Source of the DNA: Sambucus nigra
Lineage: Eukaryota; Streptophyta; Magnoliopsida; Dipsacales; Adoxaceae
Direction of reading: 5' to 3'
Length of the DNA: 64,000 bases
Assembly: GCA_949130495.1 (NCBI GenBank)
Contig: OX422207.1
Span: forward strand, 710,988,456 to 711,052,455
Positions 51,434 to 62,930 of this stretch are shown here, piece after piece; the first letter of the stretch is position 1; every line of letters begins with the position of its first letter. Under the pieces are notes generated by a model. That model worked only from the letters and a program-made list of their open reading frames with translations. It searched no databases and was not told the origin of the DNA. A program made the position numbers and the translations under genes.

Positions 51434-51760
51434 TGGGCGGGGTGTTACAAATGGTATCAGAGCTTAGGTATACGGCAACCCTCGGGCTTGAGTTTTGGGT
51501 TCATTGCGTGGTTAGCAATTTTTGGAGATAGAAAATTTTAGGTGATATTCGTGATAGGTTTCGAGATTAGATGTGAGGAATTTATTTTTGGAGACGAAAT
51601 TATTTTTCGAGATTGTTAGCCTGATTTTTGAGAGTTAGGCATTCGGCGAATTTCGAGGGCGAAATTCCATTGTTAGTGGGGAAGTGTAACAACTCGCGTA
51701 ATTTTGGACTATTTTAATTAATTTCTGGAAAATGGAGGAAAATAAAGTTTTTGATAAAAT
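51434..51760 (+). mobile_element. LTR-tail / primer site / polypurine tract / LTR-head scar of another gypsy element
   Basis: An LTR end GGGCGGGGTGTTACA (to 51449) is followed by a perfect tRNA-Met primer site TGGTATCAGAGC (51452-51463). After only 235 bp of internal sequence (ending GAATTTCGAGGGCGAAATTCC...GTGGGGAAG) a new LTR head begins at TGTAACAACTCGCG (51685). The LTR ends resemble those of the solo LTR at 60631-63873. Internal genes are deleted and both LTRs truncated. It sits exactly at the junction of the two inverted Tat pieces. Confidence 0.75.
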
Positions 51761-52213
51761 TATTTTTATTGCTCAAATATGTTGGTTATTATTTTTAAAG
51801 GCGAGAATTTCAAAACTGAACCAAGTATGGTTGGTCAGGGATAAAAACCCACTAACTGTATTTGGTCGACGAGGAGAAAATACTTCAAATTGAACCAAGT
51901 ATGGCTGGTTGAGGATAAAAGCCCACCAACTGTAGTTGGTCGACAAGCACAATTTAACAACCTTGGTTGGTTGGGAAATTTTTAACATTTTTTACTTTAT
52001 TATTAAGTGATTGAGCAACATTGATACTTGTAACTGTTTATTACTAAGTTGGTTGATGAAAAGCACAAAATTGTTATCTTTTTAACAGATACATACTTAG
52101 TGTTTAGCACAGAACAATAGCAATACAAATTTGCAAACAAAAATGAAATTCTTTCATTAAGGTCAAAATGTATTACAAGCTACATATATGTGCTAACTGT
52201 TACATTGAAAAAC

Positions 52214-53551
52214 CTATTCTATTGGTTTCTTTCCTTTAGCTTTTGAAACAGGTTCCTCGCCAGCAGGAGGGTCTTCCAAGCAAAGAGGAGAATTAATGAA
52301 GTTAATATCTCTGAGCATTCTGACGTTCATTACAGAAGGTGTGTCTAGTAGATGTTTAGGACGAGATAATTCAATCTGAGAATGAAGACTATAATCGCCA
52401 AGGTATTTTGAAATTAAACTCCGAGGAATGGCACGAGCTGGGATCCACTCCATGTCTAGTTTATAAGGTGGTACAGGCAAGTCTAGTAGCCCGGGAGCAT
52501 GATAATCCCATAAGAAATGGCCCTGCTCTAGCTTTAACACACCCAGGGCATTCAACCATCCTTGTTTATAACCTTCGTTATTGGCACTTTCAAGACGAGC
52601 ATCCAATTGACAAAGGGCTTCATTGTAGCCTGCTATCCAAAACTCACGAGGTTGTTTGTGAAATTGGAAAGTTATTCTCTCTAGTTGCTCGTGAAGGTTC
52701 CTGGCAAAAACATCTTTATCATTCAAAGCAGACTTCGTTGCAGTAAGTTGATCTTCCAAAGATAGATTTCTCTTGGACATTTCAGATAAAGCCCGATCTT
52801 TGGCGTTCAATTGGTATGCTTGAGTTTCCAATGTTGACAGAGTACGAGATTCTTCAACATTACGGCTGAGAACTCTTGATCGACTCCGAGCAGGTGGAGA
52901 ATTTTGCTCCTCGACAACATTTTGAACAGCTCTTCCTCGCCCACGAGACCCTCTTCCTTGTCCCCGAGCAGTAGTGGAAATACCAGATCTTCTCAGAGTA
53001 TCCAACTCTTGCCTTAATTTGGCATTCTCAACCTCTAAGAACGAGAAACCCTCATCGGTAACCGGTATTAAAGAAGTGGAAGATGAAGCTGCAGACTCAT
53101 ACTGTGCCAACTTTTTCTGCAAATTATTGTTCTCTTGTTCCAGCAACTCAGCAATCTGCCTACAGGCTTCAATTTCACCTTTTAGGGTTCTCTCCCTAAT
53201 ATCGTATCCAGCAAGGATCTTTTTATGGCCTGTTTCAGAAGAAAGCTGTTGATATCTATTTTCATACTCCTTGTGCAGCAAAGCAGTTGATTCATTATGT
53301 TGATGTTGTAGATCTTCTAAGGAATAATGAAGCTCCTCAATCAAGTCATAGTAGGCCACGTTGTTGGCCACAACTCGGTCAAGTAAATCCTTCAGGTACT
53401 GATAAGCCTCAATTGCTTGTTCTGAAGCATCATGGCCAAGGATATCAGCAATTTCTGATACACTCAAATTTGTATGACCAGCCTTATAATATTCATGGCA
53501 TTGCTGCATCAGCTTTGTATCATGTGCAGATATCAGTTCCATTCTAGACAC
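52214..53551 (-). CDS. Antisense gene b of the second Tat copy: intact 445-residue coiled-coil protein
   Basis: Open frame from MSRMELISAHDTKLMQQCHE to ...EEPVSKAKGKKPIE. N-terminal helical part ([36 protein letters not shown]), long coiled coil (about residues 85-185), an Arg/Gly-rich segment (ARGQGRGSRGRGRA, about 200-215), another coiled coil (about 235-300), and a conserved C-terminal block ([58 protein letters not shown]). No signal peptide or membrane segment. Orthologous to the broken 29521-30788. I recognise no enzyme motif. The intact frame, with matching blocks in a diverged copy, suggests past selection on the protein. In the element it would be transcribed against gag-pol. Confidence 0.75.
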   Translation of the reverse strand: MSRMELISAHDTKLMQQCHEYYKAGHTNLSVSEIADILGHDASEQAIEAYQYLKDLLDRVVANNVAYYDLIEELHYSLEDLQHQHNESTALLHKEYENRYQQLSSETGHKKILAGYDIRERTLKGEIEACRQIAELLEQENNNLQKKLAQYESAASSSTSLIPVTDEGFSFLEVENAKLRQELDTLRRSGISTTARGQGRGSRGRGRAVQNVVEEQNSPPARSRSRVLSRNVEESRTLSTLETQAYQLNAKDRALSEMSKRNLSLEDQLTATKSALNDKDVFARNLHEQLERITFQFHKQPREFWIAGYNEALCQLDARLESANNEGYKQGWLNALGVLKLEQGHFLWDYHAPGLLDLPVPPYKLDMEWIPARAIPRSLISKYLGDYSLHSQIELSRPKHLLDTPSVMNVRMLRDINFINSPLCLEDPPAGEEPVSKAKGKKPIE

Positions 53552-53714
53552 AAACTAATAAAGAAGAGAAGGCAAGAGTTAATAAATAAAAACAGACAGA
53601 GCATCAACAATGAAGAGGAACAAAAAGATGTGATTTTATTACATCATCAACAAGATTACATCGTTTGGAATACAGAGGATAAGTAAAAGAAGAACAAAAA
53701 AAGAGTACCGAACA

Positions 53715-55898
53715 ACTTCACACATTTTCCTTGTCTCCCAAAACTTTCTCGGGAGGCTGGGACGAGGAGCTTGGTTGCTCGGTAGGAACAATGGTCTGAT
53801 TAGTAGAAGCTGGGATTTGCTCAAAAGGAGCAGGAAATGACGAAATCTCCTCAGTGGTTGTCTGGTTGGATGGTGGAACAAGGACTTGATCACCCATTGT
53901 CATTGAAGATTCTTCAGATGCAGCTTCGTCTGAAGACTCATCTTCAATAACTGGAGGAGGACCAGGGAGATGTTGAAATAGCTCTGAGTCCTCACTCACC
54001 TTCAACTCCTGCAGTGCTGCAACCCAACCATCATGAAAATATTTCAGACTTCCATATTTCACCTGGGTCGTCATAGCTGCCACCCCCTGTCCCATCCTTT
54101 GTCCCAACCAGTTTTAAAGGACGTCTTCACAGCTGTTTTTCTCTTCATTTTTTTCGAGGATAGCTTCTCGGACATAAGATTCTCGGTGGCCTTCAATTTG
54201 GTCTCCACCTCCTCCTTCTGACGATTTACTTCTCGCAGGAGGGTCAGCTCTTCTTCAGCCGATTTCAATTTATTTTCAAGCTCCCCAAAGCCTGAAAGTT
54301 TCTCGGCATAATCTTTATTTTCTCTCTCCAAGTCCTTCACCTTATTATCCAGCTGTACTTTCTCTGCATCAGACGCAACCAATTTCTTCTCCCATTCAGT
54401 TTTATCATCGTCATACTTCTGACGGGACTCACTCACAGATTTAATAGCTTTCTCCAGTGCTCCCTCCACAGTGGACGAGGAGCAAGAAGCTTTGATTGCT
54501 TCATCCTTTTTAAGGATTAAATTGAAATAACTCGTCAACTGCAATCAAAAGAGGAAAATGAAATCAGAAACAAACATGGGAAACAACAAAGGAAAATATA
54601 AAAATCTCGGAGTAGAGATACTTACTGAAGCCAAATGACGAGCATCCAGAGAAGTAACCACATCCCGAGTAAGGTCTTCTTCAGTACCTTGCACCTCGGG
54701 GATGGGTGAAAATTTTGCCAAACTCATCGTAGAGCTCGGAGGAACAATAATTGGAACACCATCTCCACCAGCTGGGAGTGGGGGAATGGCTCCAGAAATA
54801 CTGACCGAGGAGGATTTCCTCAATCTCCTCGGTGCCTTTTCAGCAACCTCAACCAAAGAGGAACTTTTGGTTGGTGAGATAGTGATTACCTCAACAGGTG
54901 CATCCTTCTGCACAGGATCCACTGGGGGCTTCTCGGCAACTTTCTGAACAGCAACAAAAGTAGCATCATCAATTTTCTTTGTCCCCTTTGGAACATTAAC
55001 CTTGGTTTTCTTCCCATCGCCAGCAGAGGAACTCTCCTCGAAGAGAGTAGGAACTCTTCTCTTGCCCATTTTCTGGCTCAAAGGAATATGAGATTCCGGA
55101 TCAGAGTCTTCAGGAATTTGCACTGGATCACTGGAGCTGACCACAGGGCAAGCAGTAAAAGACGACGTATAACTCCTGTACTGCAACAAGTATGAGGCAG
55201 ACTTGATGTGCTCGTCTGCAATCTTCTGATGCAAGCTCCAGATATGTTTCAATTGCCTTATATGAACTTCTGATTCTTTAGGAGTTTTTCTCTTGCTGTT
55301 AACTGCAAATAAAAACCATTTGAAATGTCAATCATGCATTTATTCAAACATGATGAAGTCACAATTTCGAGAATAAAATAAAATGAAAATAACCTATCCC
55401 ATTGCCGTATGGGGGTCATTTGGGACCTTCATACACTCCGTCTCCGACTAAAGGAGCATGTTGCCAATTTTTGAAAACTAACCCATGTTCAAAATAATCC
55501 CTGTTGGCATCAGGGAGGTTAACTACTAAAGCTCTATTCAAAAATCTGGTTTTTAAATAATAAACATTGTCTAAAACAGCCCATCTATAGGAATACATAA
55601 TCTCAGGAATTCCTATGCGAGTTCCATGAGTTTGATTTAATTTATGCACCCCATTAACTATTCTCCATGTATTGGGGGCTACTTTTGCAGGAACAACATC
55701 GAAATGTTGGCAGAATTCTAAGCATAAAGAGTTGGGTGGAAAAGAAAATCCACACTCAGCAATAAAGAGGCTGGGGAACCAATGTCCCTCAGCCAAACGA
55801 AAATAATCAAAGGGTTCAGAAAGATTCTCCAAAGTTACCTAAGACGGAATGGAATAATCAGAACGGAATTTTTCAATAGATTCAATAATATAAACCAT
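53715..55898 (-). pseudogene. Antisense gene a of the second Tat copy: gypsy-type 'transposase'-like protein
   Basis: The start at 55898 (MVYIIESIEKFRSDYSIPS) is followed at once by a TAG where the first copy has Trp, then [65 protein letters not shown] intron at the same place as in the first copy leads to KRKTPKESEVHIRQLKHIWSLHQK (near 55303-55233). The central Ser/Pro-rich part (55252-54545) is followed after a second intron by coiled-coil sequence (54544-54071) and an acidic C-terminus ending SSSSQPPEKVLGDKENV (53718). A frame shift lies near 54100. The domain match to the PF04195-type family is from memory. Confidence 0.7.
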
Positions 55899-56057
55899 GG
55901 TGAATAAAAGAAGAAGGAAGAAGATCTTACAGGAAGAAAGGAGATCTGTTGACAACGAACGAAAACAGGGATGAACGCACAAGAGAAAGAAAGACTATGG
56001 AGAATTCGAAAGCAAGAAAATTGGAAAAGGTAGAGGACGGTATGATCGCTTGGGAAG

Positions 56058-56065
56058 TTTAAATA
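56058..56065 (-). promoter_or_regulatory. Probable TATA box of antisense gene a, second copy
   Basis: Minus strand TATTTAAA, 160 bp from the ATG at 55898; same spacing as in the first copy (27017-27024). Confidence 0.5.
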
Positions 56066-56306
56066 CTGTGCCTTGGGAAATGGCGAAAGAAATGATTACA
56101 AAAAGAAACTATCGAACTTCCGGCGGCTAAAAGGACAAAAAGGGCACGAAGACCGAAGCAAAATGGCGGATTCTGCGAATTTGGAAGGAAATTCAAATAT
56201 GAAGAAAAGGCTCCTAAAACCCAGGAAAGTCATTTAATATTGCCATATACCGAGAAAGAATGTTCCATACTCCTCAAAGTTCGAAATATGAAACATTGGG
56301 GGCTTC

Positions 56307-56870
56307 TGTTGATACCAAAATTAATATGCTGATATGGACGAATAATACGAAGACACGTGTCAATCTACGTGGCACAATAGCAACGAGGAAGTTCATTTCC
56401 CCGACCAACTCATGTTCTCTCCGAGCAACGAGGATACACCGAGGAACTTTAGCACTCCGATGTACTCTAGCGCTCCGAGGAACTCCTGAGCAACGAGCAA
56501 CTAAGGCGGTCCGAGCTGCATTTCGGCCGTAGCATTAATTTCCAGATAATCAACAGTTCAACTATTCATTGAATGTTTATGATCTTGACACACACGCTGC
56601 ATTAAATGTATTACCCTTTCATATGTATATCATTTAATGTATCAACCATTTCATGTACAGCCTAAGGGCTATAAATACCTTGTATCACCCTCATTCAAAG
56701 GGACCGGAATTTCTTGAGAGAACTTGTAATCAAGAATTCTCAAACACTCAACAATAACATAACAGTGGACGTAGGCCATTCTTATAAGGCTGAACCACTT
56801 TAAAAATCTTTGTTTCCTTTTATTTATCTGTGATTGAATAATTAGAGCGATCTAATTTTTTACATCAACA
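56307..56870 (+). repeat. 3' LTR of the second Tat copy
   Basis: TGTTGATACC...TACATCAACA, preceded by the polypurine-like ATTGGGGGCTTC, with TATA box GGGCTATAAATACC near 56667. Orientation is opposite to the LTRs at 26229 and 37200. No matching second LTR is seen in the window. Confidence 0.88.
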
Positions 56871-57766
56871 ATGAAAATGCTTAACAAGGAAGCAGTGTCT
56901 ATTCAAGTTTATGCTCATTCCAAACAGGGAGGAGGTGTGAGAGGAATTTTGCTCAGATAGGTAAAGAGGTCGAAGATGGTCTGAACTCCATCTATGCAAG
57001 TTGGAGAATTCTGCTGATAAGTGGGATTCTCTTGCAATAATTTTTTATTTTTCATTTTTTTGTCATATTTCAGAAAATAATCAAAAGGAATAAGGTAACG
57101 ACCCCTCATACCAATAGTTTCGGTCAATCAGTCAACCCATTGCCTTGTTCGTATAAAAGCTTCTTAATTGGGAGGATAACCCCGCGCTTGAATTGAATTG
57201 CTTCCTTCAAGTTGCCCTTCACAAATTATAGCTACAATTGTGGGAGAAACACATTTCCTTTTCAGGTAGCCAGTACCCTGCAATGGATACTTGTATCCAA
57301 TGCCTCTCCAAGTGCTTGCCTGACATATGACCTATTAGATAGATTGATAAAATTTTCAGGAAGAAACAATCCTTGATACATTAGTGCACTCGTTCTATCT
57401 TTTCTATTCTCTTCTTTTTCTTTGGGTATTTTTATTTGAACTCTCATTATCGTTCTTCAGACCCCCCGAGTTGGGGTTTTTAGATTTCAATGATGAGTTT
57501 TGTAAAAAGACTTCAATACGCCTTTTACAACACCCCGATCGTACTGAAACATTTATATTATATCTTCATGAACGGAAGATGTTCATTCTAGTAGGACTCA
57601 ACAAAACGAACTGAAATGTTAACCATCTTTATATGTTAAAAACAAAAACACAGAAAATATTGAAAACTGATCCCTATAATTTGTGAAGGCGGACACCATT
57701 CGTGATTCTGTAAAAATTTGAAAACCCAGAGGTTGGGGGTGAGTCTCTCTTCCACATTTTTTAAAG
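56871..57766. other. No confident feature
   Basis: Moderately AT-rich. Minus-strand frames at 57127-56915 and 57447-57262 have a slightly protein-like composition but are short, shifted and unassigned. Confidence 0.4.
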
Positions 57767-57972
57767 GGGCATATACCAAATAGTCCCTCCAACTTTTTTT
57801 AATACACGTCTAGTCAAGCGTTTTTATTTTGCACAAAAAAGTCCTGCACCATGCCAAAAAGGTTTTACTGACTTTTAAAGATAAGAGAATAAGAGACTTT
57901 TTGGTACAAAATAAAAGGTTTGGACTAAATGTGTATTAACAAATGTTTGAGGGACTTTTTGGTATTTGATCC
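57767..57972. mobile_element. MITE with long inverted arms and 9-bp duplication (Mutator-like)
   Basis: Ends GGGGCATATACCAAATAG and (reverse-complemented) GGATCAAATACCAAAAAG; arms of roughly 85 bp pair with each other. Flanks TTTTTTAAA at 57758-57766 and 57973-57981 are identical 9-mers, the size made by Mutator-like transposases, though the target is low-complexity. Confidence 0.75.
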
Positions 57973-58269
57973 TTTTTTAAATCAGAAATTTTAGTACTTT
58001 GAAATAGTGTTTTTTTTTTCAGCGAAATAAAGCGAAAAAAAAAAATTATTTTATAAGTTTGCCCCCTTAAAATTAAGGGTTAATTTTTTTTTGTCTTATT
58101 TTTTTAGTATATCGGTCCTATTTTTAAAATATATTAAAACTAAAATATCTATTGTACCCATTAAAATATAACTTGCATGTCCTAACCCATTTGAACAACA
58201 CTGTCACTTTTCAATTTTCCATCTCTGACTCACTCTTTCTCTCCGTTCACAAATATCCAATTTACCGTA

Positions 58270-58490
58270 TAATGTGTGTGTGAGTGCATGTGTATGTATA
58301 TATGTGTGCAATTTATGTATATGTGTGTGGTTGTGTGTGTATGTATATGTATATATGAGTTGGAGTGTGTGTATAGTTGTGTGCGAGTGTGTTTATTTGT
58401 ACGCATGTCTATATGTCTGTGTACATGTGTATATATTAATATACACGTATGAGTGTATATATATGTGTGATTGTGTATGTGTGCGTGATT
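58270..58490. repeat. TG/TATG-rich degenerate microsatellite
   Basis: About 220 bp of alternating purine-pyrimidine TGTG/TATG/CATG sequence, producing Cys/Val/Tyr-rich and His/Thr-rich spurious frames on the two strands. Confidence 0.9.
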
Positions 58491-58880
58491 GTTCATTTTA
58501 TAGAAGAGAGAGAAAAAAGTAAAGAGTGTTAAGAGGTGTTACTGATGTTTTCTTTTGCTACTGATGATTTTTTTTTGTACAGTAATTTATATCCACATTA
58601 AGTGAAAATATTTAGGTTTGAACTCAAAAAGTAAATATTTACACTCCAAGTAGATATTTTCAAAGAGGATAATAAGATAAACAAGAAAGTAGAAAATAAA
58701 AACATTTTCAAGAATGTAGTTAGTGTTAGTTGTTATGATAGTAAATATTTGCATTGAAAGTAAATATTTACTTTCACTTGATTTTTTTTATTTAAGTAAA
58801 CATGTACACTCATAGTAAATATTTATTATGTGTTCGGTGTGTATATGTTTGTTCGGTGTATATATGTGTGTATTCTGGTG

Positions 58881-60265
58881 CAGGGTCGACTCAGAAATTT
58901 TAGGGGCCCTAGGCGAACAATTAATTTAGGACCCTTTATATATATTTTTTTTAAAGAAAATGTGTTCTTCCCGCATTTTTCGATGCAAAACTATTAATTA
59001 AATCATCAAAATTTATTGTTGTTAACAAATCTTCTTCAATTGATAACATATTTTTTCAATTAACCGGATCATAAATATCTAGTGGTAAAGCTTCTACACG
59101 TTCATTTTCTAATTGTTCATTATCTAATTCTTCTAAATTTTGATGTTCAACAAGATTTTCATTATCTAAATCTTCTATATTTTGATGTTCAACATCTATT
59201 TTTTTTGTTTGTTAAAATATTTATTTAGTGAACCCGCTAGTTTTGATGTTCTTCTTCAATTTGTTTTTGTCTTTTTTTTTCGTGACCCGTGAGATATTTT
59301 CTAGTAGACATATTCACACAACAACAAGTGTAATTTACAAAAATAAAAATTAATCACAAAATCACAAGATTCTCAACAATATTAACAAACAATATTAAAG
59401 AAAAATGCTAAAGAGGAACAATAAAACCTGATTTGTAACCAATTTGAGAGCAATCTCAAATTTTAATTTGTAAATGCCCAAATAACAAATTGGAATCTAC
59501 AAAAAAAAACAAATTTATATAGTGGGAATGTAACAAAGCAATGAATAATATATACTTACACAAACAAGCTCCAACCAATCTCCAATCAAGCGCTAACTTT
59601 CTGAAAGTGAAGAAATTGAAACCCTAGATTTTTAATCCTTATTTTGATGAGATTAGTTCAAGAAAAAAGAGGAGGGGGGGGGGGGGGGGGGACTGCTCGT
59701 TTTTTTGGGGGGGTGGGGGATTGCCGAAAATTACTTTTTTTGGGGTGGGTGGGGGGTGGTGAGGGTGGGGCAGTGGTGGCTAAGGATTTTTTTTTTTTTG
59801 GGGGGGGGGGGTAAGATAGGGTTTATTCTTGCTTTGGTTAGTAGAGAAGAGAGTAGTGAGAGAGAGAGAATAAGAGAGGAAGCCAAGAAGAGTGAGAGAA
59901 GAAAGTGGGTGAGAGAAATAGAAGAGTTAGGGTTATAATAGAATAAGTAAATGGGTTGGGTTGCGCTATGATGGTGGGTTTATTATGTGGATTTATTTTT
60001 TAGTATGTGGGTGAGTTATTATAATGTTGTTGGGTTTAGAGTATGAGTTTATTTTAAATAGAACAAATTTATTTTTGGGAGCCTTTTTTTAAGTGATAAC
60101 TCAAATTTTTTTCATAACTAATTTTTTTGGGGGCCTTTTTTTTACCACTAATTTTTTTTAAACCAATTTTTTTTTTATACCTAAATTTTTTTCCCCGGAA
60201 GGGGCCCCAATTAATCGGGGGCTCTAGGCGGCGACCTAACCCGCCTATGCCTAGAGCCGACCCTG
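58881..60265. mobile_element. hAT non-autonomous element, 1385 bp
   Basis: Ends CAGGGTCGACTCAGAAA and (reverse-complemented) CAGGGTCGGCTCTAGGC. Perfect 8-bp duplication TTCTGGTG (58873-58880, 60266-60273). Terminal family related to 39456-40700 (GGGGGCCCTAGGCGAAC-like subterminal text). Contains strongly G-rich tracts at 59674-59811. Confidence 0.94.
59674..59811 (+). repeat. G-rich tract with long G homopolymers
   Basis: A run of 18 G (59674-59691), several runs of 4-7 G (59700-59770) and a T13-G12 stretch (59787-59811), all on one strand inside a hAT element. Many G-quadruplex registers are possible; run lengths in an assembly are error-prone. Confidence 0.85.
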
Positions 60266-61740
60266 TTCTGGTGAGAGAAAGACATACTCGTGAAGTTATA
60301 TGTTCTGTTAGGTTTGATATTGTGTTGTACATATAAAAGTATTCTAAGTAAATATTTACTATTTACTAAAAAGGAGAAGAACGTGGAGAAAAGAAGAATA
60401 ACAATGAGAAAAATGTCCAAATTTTACACTAAAGGTGTGTTTGATTGACATGAAATTTTTTCCATGAAAAATAGTTGTTTTGACTCATATTTTTCCGTTG
60501 TAGTAACTTGATCACAAATACTTCATATAAAAACAAAACTCATTCACATAACAAGGGTTCTATCTCAAACCTCATTTTTAGTGAAAAATATTTATTATCA
60601 ACCTACCAAAGAATTAGTTTCCATGGAAAATGTAATACCCCGTGATTTTTATGACTTTTTAAAATGGATTATATTTTAAATTAATGGAATAATTAGATTT
60701 TATTATTAATTAATTCATTTGGGTTTTATCCGAATTGTGGATATTAAAATGGAGGATTCTGAATATACTTAAAGATATTTAGGTAATATATGAATGTGAT
60801 GTCATTGATATGACGGTGTGATATAAATTCAGTAATTTGAATTTTTAGTCAGACGCGGTATGGGACGTGTCAGGACAAATTTATTAAATTAAAAAAGAAA
60901 ATTTATTTTCTATCGACCTTATAGTCATTTCGACTGCGTCGTTGCGTCCAAAAGGTTTGAAATAGTTAGAAAAGTCTATTTGGATGTTAATTTTGAGTCT
61001 CGGGTCATTGGGAAATGAAAAGATAACCCAAAAGGGCATTTTGGTAATTTTTACAAGGGGGATGAATAGTGATTTCGGATTTTGTCTTATTATAAGTATT
61101 GGTAGATTAAGTGTACGTGGGTTATACATCTCCTCTTCACAAATTAGAGAAGTCATCTTCCTAGAGAGAGTGAAAGGTTGCTTGGGAAGGGAAAAGCTTG
61201 CTTGGAAAGGAGGAGAACCAAAGGTCAAAGGTCACCACCACCATCACCACCTATGTTATTCAACTCCAAAGGATCAGAACTTTAGTAAAGGCAAGTGTTT
61301 GATAATGGCAATTTAAGTTTGTATATTGTCCATGTTAGAATAGTTATGAAAAGAGAAGATTATTCATGTTTAGAAGAAATAATGGAGTTATTAAATAGAT
61401 TTCTGGAAACTGAAATGATATAGGAAGTAAACTCATGTTGTAGGATGATATTAATCCACGAAATAATCATATATCTATGGAGGAAACTCTGAAAACCATT
61501 GTTGTGTTCTTGAGGATATTAGTTATATAATTTTCTGAAAAAGAGGAGATAAACATGCTTTTTAATCCAATCCCTTGATGATTCTAGGATGTTTAGAGTA
61601 TTGGAAATCGTTCATATATGTTGATATATCACGTAGTAATAATTATAAGTCATTTGGGATGTTAATATGAAGGATTGAATGAACAAAAATGGTGAAACCC
61701 GTAGTTGCAGAAATGCAGAAAAACCAGGCTGTGACCTGAG

Positions 61741-61780
61741 GGATCGATCGATCGACCCCCTGCCTTCGATCGATCGACCT
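61741..61780. repeat. GATCGATC palindromic pair
   Basis: Two blocks (GGATCGATCGATCGACC and CGATCGATCGACC) separated by CCCTGCCTT within the solo LTR; each is self-complementary. Confidence 0.8.
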
Positions 61781-62848
61781 CCCCAGAATTCCTATAGTTG
61801 TTTCTTTTAAATGTTGGTTCTTATCCCAAACCTTTTGTAGATCTTTGGTGATTATTAATTGGATATTATAGGACTTAGAAAAGATCAGTAGACCCTTGAT
61901 AAGATTTGAATTAATGTGATTGGGATTTAATTGATTAGAATGATGATAATAAAAGTGAAAGATATTTCGATTGCTAGATTCACGTGTTGGATTCTAATTG
62001 GTATGCATGCGGATTAAGGATAGGTCCAGTAGGGAAGATTTAATATAAGTGAGGGTAGCTTTAGGGTTACAATTTGAATACCAAGGACTGAGTTTAAGCT
62101 CATTATTGATTTCGCAAGGACTGTGTGTAGTTCCAGAGCGTAGTGGTATGGCTCCTGGATAGAGATGGGAGTTTAGAATACATTTGGTTGAAAGAGGGTA
62201 TGAGGTTATCCCGATCGCGTATTTGAAGTTGACGGACCTCCACGTTTGACAAAGTTAAGTAGTAGTGTATTGGAGGGGTTCCTTGTTTGGATTTCGCTTT
62301 GCGAGACGCTCCGTGCATGAACCTTAACGACGCCGAGAGTGGAGAGATGTTATAGGATGCGAGGATAATTAAATTATGAGTAAAGATATGATATTTTAAT
62401 ACGTAGGATTTGAAAGATATAATGCTATGTATGGGAATTATCTAAGGGTAATGTGAGTACGTTATTGATATTATATTATAGGTATAATAATACCTATTTG
62501 ATTGATTTATGATTATGTGTATGACATACCTAGCTTACTTGCTATCGACGGGAGGTTTGCGCGTGAGGGCAGTCATATCCTGATGAATCCATGGGATCTT
62601 TGATTTGTCGCTCGAGAACTTAGGTCTATGAAAGACTTATCGGGGAGTTGATAAGTCCGCTGACTGTGGGAACGTAGGTATGTGCGTGACCCATGGATAC
62701 GAGAACTATGTTCGCCTCCAATTTGTTTGTTGATGTTTGTGGTTTGAGGAATTCTTACTGAACCTTTTGTCTCCTATTCGGCAACCCGCGATATTGGGAC
62801 ATGATAGCAGAGTAATGCATTGCACCGCAGCTATGACTCGGGGTGCCG

Positions 62849-62851
<3 letters not shown>

Positions 62852-62924
<73 letters not shown>
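62852..62924. repeat. (AT)n microsatellite
   Basis: About 73 bp of AT dinucleotide inside the solo LTR. Confidence 0.95.

Positions 62925-62930
<6 letters not shown>

Noticed and set aside
57170..57450. Minus-strand stretch with faint similarity to the C-terminal part of T2-type ribonucleases
   Set aside because: Needs frame shifts and two stops, lacks the catalytic histidine motifs and rests on a very weak match.
58230..58522. His/Thr-rich and Cys/Val-rich frames on the two strands
   Set aside because: Both derive from the TG/TATG low-complexity tract.
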